Shown here piece by piece: positions 57,820 to 64,000 of a stretch of DNA of 64,000 nucleotides. A program made the position numbers and the translations under genes. This stretch comes from Raphanus sativus. Its lineage: Eukaryota > Streptophyta > Magnoliopsida > Brassicales > Brassicaceae. The DNA is taken from assembly GCF_000801105.2 (NCBI RefSeq), contig NC_079516.1, forward strand, positions 42,078,908 to 42,142,907, given 5' to 3'. The notes under the pieces are model-generated. The model made no database searches and had not been told where the DNA came from. It saw only the letters and a list, made by a program, of their open reading frames with translations. The stretch's first letter is position 1. Each line of letters opens with the position of its first letter.

Positions 57820-59728
57820 TCATCCATCAATCACCTTAAGAAACTGTGATGGTGTTGCTGCTGGGTCTAGCTCTTGGCAACCTCTGAGTTCATCAGGGCC
57901 TGGGAGCAAACGAGATGGTATCTGATGAGAGAATCTTGATAACTCATCCTTTGAGAAGCTTCTGAAATCTTGGGGATTCAAATAATGGCGAAACACAGAA
58001 GTGAAACCAGCAACTTTCATCAAAGGAACCACTGTAACACCATACTCCTCTGTATATCCTTCAACCACTTCCACTACATCATACTCTCCTTCAGAGTCAT
58101 GGGACCAGTTCTTATATAGAGCCCATACCTCACCTGTTCTTGGGTATATCAGAAACTCTCCGTGATCGCCTTTGGCCGCCTCCACTTTGTGTGAGAAAAT
58201 GTAAGGTGACTTGCAGATTTGAGTACTCCCAGCTGTGAAAACTCCACAAGTTCTTCGAACACCTAAACCAAGCGGGTCCGAAGTATTGAGCATAGTGATG
58301 CACACTTTGAATGGATCAACGGAGAGGACCTTGTCAATCCTGAAATAGACTCGAGGCATCATCCCCTCTGAAGATGGGTAACAAGCCCATATTTGGTCGT
58401 CACTAAATGACTTTTCAGTTCGGTTCTTGTTGAAGTCAGAAAAGTCTGGATGAGGAACCTTTATCGTCAAGGGACCCACGCGGAATGATTCAATGGCGCC
58501 ACTTTTGTCTTGTGAGGAGGAACCTGCATTATTGGCCATGTTGACATGTTCAGTTTCAGGAGCGACGGTCATTAGGTCGCGCAGATTTGTGACGATTGTC
58601 GGCTTAGCTTTCTTCAACAGTACATTCTTCAGCTCCTCCTTAGAAAATTCTCTCACGCTTGACGTGAGAGCGGGAGGAGGAGCAGAAGAAGAGCTTCCTA
58701 CGTTGGAACCAGCTTCCACAACCTTTCTTCTTTTTGGAGGAGGGTTTGTGGATGGAGAAGCTGAAGCTGAAGCAGCAGCAGCCGCCCTTTTGGTGGGCGA
58801 CTCTCTAGGGATAGCCTGGGAACCATGAGCAGCGGTTATGGTTCCAGTGTACACAGCACCACCACCCGACTCAAGGGGATCAACATTATTATTGTCTCTA
58901 CTCTTCTTTCTTCCGTCGGTTAAATGAGGAATAGAGTCGAGCTGATGATCGTGAAAGGTGCGGATTAAGCCTGGGTGTGGAGGAGCTGTTTCCACAGCTG
59001 TAAACGGCTTACGACAGTGGTTACACATGAGTTTCTGGTTTAAGTAAACACGATGATGCTCAAACTGTATCCTGCAATTGCTGCATATAGTCCAAAACGT
59101 TCCATCACAAGTAGTAGGAGCAGGAGCAGGAGGAGCAGGAACAGGAACAGGAAGCAGGAGGAGGAGGAGGAGGAGGAGGAGGAGGAGGAGGAGCAGAAGA
59201 AGAAGAAGCGGAGGCATATGCATCACTTGCTCGCTTCACACCTCTCTTTGGAGCCTTTCCTTTAGCAGCAGCTTTTTGAACTCCATTGTTTGACGACGAT
59301 GAAGACCCTCCTCCTTCACGCGACCCGGAGTTCCTCTTCGAGTCTTTTTCGCTTTCAGCTCGCCTAGCCTTTTCGGACAAGGCATCACATGCCTCAGAAA
59401 CAAACTTAAAGGCTTCCCCAGCTCCGATCGAGTTGTTCTTGTCGGGATGAATAATTGCGGCCAACTTCTTGTAACGTGCCTTCACTGTGTCTTCGTTGGC
59501 CCCAGGTTTTACGCCGAGCACACCGTAGTAGTCCATCTCCCCGTTTACGGTATGCTGCGCGGCTAAATGCATAGCGAAAGTAGCCACCATTTGCGTGATT
59601 CCGACGATTCGAGGATTCAAGGACTGCGCTTTCAAGGCCAACCTCCTAGCACCAGCAAAATCATTTGCTAAAAACTTGTTTATTGCAGCCTCTCTCGCCC
59701 TATCCGCCTCTTCCTTGTTATAGTTCAT
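57820..59728 (-). pseudogene. DnaJ-domain protein with DUF3444, split by an apparent one-base frameshift at a CCT repeat
   Basis: The ATG at 59728 opens the N-terminal region typical of this plant family (M-N-Y-N-K-E-E-A-D-R-A) and a J domain with the HPD motif (D-Y-Y-G-V-L-G-V, then I-I-H-P-D-K-N). A basic linker and proline run follow, and the frame then ends at a TGA (59105-59107). The next frame carries P-V-P-V-P-A-P-P, a zinc-ribbon-like T-F-W-T-I-C-S-N-C with L-M-C-N-H-C, and one DUF3444 region (F-R-V-G-P-L-T-I-K-V-P-H-P-D-F, then V-W-A-L-Y-K-N-W-S). It ends at 57820 with L-K-V-I-D-G. J proteins stimulate Hsp70; this plant type is probably nuclear. No intron-like GT...AG joins the two frames; the shift lies near 59140-59160, just after the repeat. 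By recall this is At2g25560. Confidence 0.85.
59157..59200. repeat. AGG/CCT trinucleotide microsatellite in the DnaJ gene
   Basis: About a dozen AGG repeats on the plus strand, read as CCT (proline) on the coding strand. A diverged CCTGCT/CCTGTT stretch follows, where the reading frame changes. Confidence 0.85.
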
Positions 59729-59744
59729 TTTCTTTTATTGAAAA

Positions 59745-61640
59745 TAATGAGACTGATACAAAAACAAAGAGGAAAGTTAGGGTAAGAGAAATATGTAAAA
59801 ACCTTAAAAAAACAATCTAATCTGGAGAAATGCAATACTGCAAATGCGCATATTCAATTCCATTAACACCTTTATTGATTCATAAAACATGCTGCATTAA
59901 AGAACCATATTTAAATAAAAAAAAGGGAAACATAACCCTTCATACTCAAATCATTTAAACTGCCGAAAATTTAATGAAGATTTTGGACATGAAGTCAGCA
60001 GTTATGTCCTCATCAAAAGACATACTAAACCCTAGTTATGCCCGCCTGTAATCCTAAAACATAGTATCACCCCTACAACACCTTCAAAATGTACCAGATT
60101 ACCGAATGCATGTTCTTTCACCACATAAGGATCGGAGTTTTAAACAGAGTATACAACACAGAAGCAATGAGAAGGAAACTTACACAGATCAAGATGGAAA
60201 CGGAATTAGACAAAAGCGATCCCAATAGAGAATTGGGTTGCGAGGGAAGTGAAGGGTCTCTTCTCTTCTTCGCTATTTCAAGTCTCGTTCTTTTTGTATC
60301 TTTTTACAGTCGTGATTTCATTTACATGGGATGTTTGTTTTATTTTATAATCTCAAAGTTGGGATAGAAGAAAAGGAAAAACATCTATTTATGATGGTAA
60401 AATATTTAATTTATTCAAAAGGAAAATACAGATTTGTTACTTGAAAAGAGAGGTTGAAAATTAGGCTAATATGTTGACCAAATATAAATAAATCGAACTT
60501 TGTTTTATAGGAATAGAAAATACAGATTTGTTACTTGGCTCTATCTTCATATACATTGTCATTACAAAAACACAGGCAATGTTCCAAGGTGGACACTAAG
60601 GTCATTCAATTTAGCTTGATTTGTATTAACTTTTAAATTTCAGATTTTTTTTAGGAACTGGATTTCTGATCAAAACGAAGACTGCTAGACATGTTAAAAT
60701 TATGAAACTTTATTCAAATTTTCATTAGTTTTTGTTGTAATTAATCTGTCGAACCAACTTTTTAAAATTAACTCTTGACCAAAGAGAATTTGAATAATAT
60801 ATATTTCTAATATTTTATAAAATGTTTTTATTAATAATTTACATCCAGATAACTAAAATGTACATTTTAATAAACAAGAGTTATTTTCTTGTATATGGGT
60901 GCACAATAATTAAAATTATGTAAAATATAGATATAATTAAATATTGATTTTCCTCAAAATAATTAAATATTTAAATTTGTAATTCAAAACAATAATATAC
61001 AGTTCACGTATAAAACATTAAAATAAGAATACAATCTATGTGATAGCCTTTCTACTTTTGTATTGTTTATATGGGGTATAAGTGAAAAGAGAAACTAAAA
61101 AATATTTTTTTATTCTTTGTATACTGTTCCAAATATAGTAAAGTATCCGGTGAAAATATTACATAATTTAAAATGTTCAAAATGAATATACTATACTTTT
61201 TCGTTAATTTACATACTCTTAAGCTCTTAATAAAAATATGAAAACCCAATTTTGCCTTGTCATGTTATAATATTTTCTAATTTTAATTTTTGTGATTAAA
61301 CAATTTTGCCTTGTAACTGTACAAATCAATTAAGTCCTCTTCTCAATTTTTACATTTTTTCATAGCCATCCAAAACCGAAAAATACACATAAAATAGCAA
61401 AATCTATAGAAAAAGAGGATAAAATCGATGAATAACTCGAAAAAGAGGAAAAAATTGAAATAGAAAAATATTTCAGAACCCTAAAATTTTAAACCGTATA
61501 AGGAGAAGAACAAAAAAAAACTCATTTTTCAAAAAAAAATGATGAATCAGAAAGAAGTAAATTAATTTAAAAATGAGTGGTAAAGTTGGGAGTTTATTGG
61601 TCTTTTATCAATAATTTTATTTAAAAGAATGAAAATGAAA
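59745..61640. other. DnaJ-gene upstream region and AT-rich spacer
   Basis: 59745-60370 is probably the promoter/5' UTR side of the DnaJ gene; a donor-like GTAAGT on the minus strand near 60180 hints at a 5' UTR intron. The rest is very AT-rich with no gene seen. Confidence 0.4.
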
Positions 61641-63152
61641 TCTATATTATTAAAAGGGAAACAGTCTTGAAAAGTCGACTTATACAAGTTGTTTTGGACC
61701 CTTTCATTTAACTAACAATATTTTTGGTCTTACCTAATATTTCTCTAACTAAATATACTACCTTATATTTAGCTGGCATTAGTTTTTATTACTGGACCCA
61801 TAAAAGAGGATTAATATTTACATGCCTAATTATAAAAGTGATGCTTAACATATTATACGTGCCTATTGACGAACCAATAAGTCTAAAACTTAACATATTA
61901 TTAATTGTACAGTAAACATATTTATAACATAGTATAACGTTCGTGTTGCTACCATATATTTCCCTAATCGTATTGAATTTAAAGATAATTGTTTTTAAAA
62001 TATTTGCATACATGCTCGATTTAAAATTATGTGTGCACAATACACTATAATATATGTTTAATATTACAAATATTTACAAAAATGAATATAGAAAGAAAAT
62101 CAATGTAATATAATATTTGTCTATGGCATAAAATTCATGGCCAGGACCTCTGATATATATCATTTGTGACCATCTCAATAGTAAATCGTATAATAATATA
62201 TTGTTTACTGAAAAAAATAAAAAAAATATATAATCTGAATATCTACACTATGATACTTCATATTCATATGATTTTATGATCATTTGTATTTTTTTATAAC
62301 AAAAAAAGTAAACCAACAAAATTTTCATTGTAATATTTTTAACAGTTTTTAACAGTTTGTGAACAAAAAAAGGATTTTAACAGTTTTAATAATTTATAGT
62401 TGTTTTAAAAATTCAAAATATAACATACAAGAAAAAAACTATATTTTTATTATATATTTAATGTGATTGTTTAATTTTTAACATCACAAATTAAACAAAA
62501 AGATGGAAAATGCAAAATTATTATCAAATATTTATTATTCAAAATTATTAATTGTCATATATATATATGTTACTCATATTAAATAATTCTGTAGCTTCTG
62601 TTTAAGAAAAGAACGGAGAATATTTTTTATGCATTATTAATCAATTTGATAATTAATTTTATAAAAAGAATAATATATATTTAGATGGACCAACATATTT
62701 TTCTTAGAATTCCGAAAATCATCGTGGTGATTACATGTGAATACATTCAAATGTTGTAATGTTCCTCAATTAATATATAAGGGATAATATTCTAACTTTT
62801 GTAAAAAGATGAGTACTTTGGGTATCTGATGGGTCTCACGTATGATCCGAACCAGACCCAAAATTTACGGGTCTTAAAATAACCAATAAGTATTTTAGTG
62901 GATCCGAACCGAATCTATATTTTTGGTTTCGGTTCGTGTTTTGGATCCAAATAAAATGCACAAACCTAAAGATTTACATAAAAGATATACATGTGAAATT
63001 TAAAATAAAATAATTTATAATTTATATAATTGTAAAAAATTATATGCTTTAATATTTACAATAATGTACAACAATTAACAAATACTAATTCATATTAAAT
63101 TATTTATAGTTTAAGAAAAATCCGCGCTTTCAAAGCGCGGATCAAAATCTAG
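61641..63152 (+). mobile_element. Helitron-like element C (non-autonomous, 1.5 kb)
   Basis: It starts TCTATATTATTAAAAGGGAA at 61641 after an A. It ends with a perfect 10-bp-stem hairpin, TCCGCGCTTT-C-AAAGCGCGGA (63121-63141), a 7-base spacer and CTAG at 63149-63152, followed by T. Both ends are of a known Brassicaceae Helitron type and differ from elements A and B. The inside is AT-rich with a TE-like GATCCGAACC-rich patch at 62815-62950. No transposase frame. Confidence 0.8.
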
Positions 63153-63640
63153 TTAATTTTTATAGCATGAGCCTTTGACCGCAGTCTTTAAGATTATATG
63201 TGATTTAATTTTGACCCTAAAAGTCAGGCCACTCAAGAACGTGGACTTTGGGGAGATTACACAGTTGAAGAACATGATGGCGATATCGACGTCCGGTGTA
63301 TGAACGCGAGAGAAGGTGTTTGGGATGATCCAAGGCCTTCGGTCAAGAATTAATGAGATGCAAGAAAATTGGTTTAGCCACTAAGCTGAGGAGAATCATA
63401 TGTTATAATCAAACACATAAATTTATTTAAACCTAAATTGTATATTATAAAGTTGGAAAACATTTGACAATTTTTTGGATGAGTTTCCAAAAATAATATA
63501 TTAGTGTTTTTCTATATAGAAACGTTTAAACTAAAAGAATGAAATGAGATAAAATTTATTTTGAATATTTAAATTCTATATATAAAATTTTAAATGTATT
63601 TTAGATGGTAAATGATGTATAAAAATATATATATTCTATA
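63153..63640. other. Spacer with a small GC-richer patch
   Basis: 63230-63365 is clearly less AT-rich than its surroundings and open in one frame for about 30 codons (H-D-G-D-I-D-V-R-C-M-N-A-R-E-G-V-W). It may be a gene fragment; not recognised. Confidence 0.35.
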
Positions 63641-63876
63641 CTCCTTCTGTTTTTTAAAGATGTATGTTTTGGTGTTTTCACACATATTAAGAAAACACAT
63701 TAACTATACATCATTTTTAGAAATTATCAAATTCCAATGCATTTTAACCAATAGTCTTTCAATAAATTCAATCAATTTTATTGAAATTTGCAATTTTTGT
63801 ATAGGAAACATAAAAAATACATCTTTGTGAAACAATTTATTTTTCTAAAACATCTATCTTTAAAAAACAGAGGGAG
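63641..63876. mobile_element. Stowaway (Tc1/mariner-type) MITE
   Basis: Left end CTCCTTCTGTTTTTTAAAGA and right end (complement) CTCCCTCTGTTTTTTAAAGA, the CTCCCTC-type Stowaway terminus, with TA on both sides (63639-63640 and 63877-63878). 236 bp, no ORF. Confidence 0.92.
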
Positions 63877-64000
63877 TATATCATTAAAAGAAATCAGCCA
63901 AATATAATTTTACATTAAAATAGAATGGAATAAAATATTAAACTATAGTTTTGAGAGAATCTTTGTTTGATTTAGAAACTAAATAAACTAATTATAAGAA

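Noticed and set aside
57820..59226. Signal peptide with a poly-leucine core at the start of the downstream DnaJ-gene frame
   Set aside because: The Leu run is the CCT/CTC microsatellite read in the wrong frame; the real upstream protein is in the J-domain frame.
1..64000. tRNA, rRNA or organelle-derived insert
   Set aside because: I saw no cloverleaf-like B-box with matching A-box, no rRNA text and no organelle gene stretch; a tRNA scan would settle it.
1..64000. A coordinated novel multi-gene system (cluster or defence island)
   Set aside because: Genes are unrelated, in mixed orientation and collinear with an ordinary Arabidopsis region; no pathway links them.

Overview
The window is nuclear plant DNA. 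It shows GT-AG introns, AT-rich spacers, a dense load of small DNA transposons and Helitrons, and plant-only gene families. Gene content and order match a segment of Arabidopsis thaliana chromosome 2 (as I recall it, roughly At2g25560 to At2g25770), so the source is a Brassicaceae species, most likely a Brassica or close relative. The species and subgenome cannot be fixed from sequence alone.

Layout. 1-0.7 kb: 3' end of an F-box/kelch gene. 0.7-7.3 kb: a foldback element, then a 4.9-kb Helitron-like element holding CT microsatellites and a ~0.5-kb tandem repeat rich in telomere-like CCCTAAA words. 7.4-7.9 kb: a small START/PYL-fold gene (minus). 9.2-12.3 kb: a minisatellite and a dead L1-type LINE with a hAT MITE inside it. 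12.6-15.8 kb: a MUT9-like casein kinase gene (plus), convergent with a cereblon-like LON/CULT gene (minus, 16.6-19.4 kb). 21.5-22.4 kb: an FLZ zinc-finger gene with an N-terminal frameshift. 22.4-26.4 kb: spacer with Mutator-like elements. 26.5-27.9 kb: molybdate transporter MOT1. 29.4-30.7 kb: a charged lysine-rich protein. 32.3-33.9 kb: PP2C phosphatase DBP1. 34.2-39.4 kb: a tandem TRIM retroelement and a second Helitron. 39.6-43.5 kb: Shaker K+ channel SPIK/AKT6 (minus). 44.3-46.3 kb: an L-type lectin receptor kinase split by a frameshift (minus). 48.2-49.2 kb: Agenet/Tudor protein (minus). 50.6-52.3 kb: DYW-type PPR editing factor MEF8 (minus), divergent from a Sel1/TPR protein (52.6-54.2 kb, plus). 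55.1-55.8 kb: RING-H2 protein (plus). 57.8-59.7 kb: DnaJ/DUF3444 protein split by a frameshift next to a CCT repeat (minus). 61.6-63.2 kb: a third Helitron; a Stowaway-like MITE lies near the end.

The genes are independent eukaryotic transcription units with unrelated roles (signalling, ubiquitin ligase substrate reception, ion transport, RNA editing). I see no operon-like or defence system. The most informative signals are structural: three Helitrons with both ends readable, several MITEs with exact target-site duplications, a nested LINE/hAT insertion, a multi-LTR TRIM, a GC-AG intron in the K+ channel gene, and three genes each broken by a one-base shift. Multi-exon models below were built by hand from splice-site consensus, reading frame and recalled family conservation; every splice junction I propose keeps frame. 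I found no tRNA, rRNA or CRISPR.
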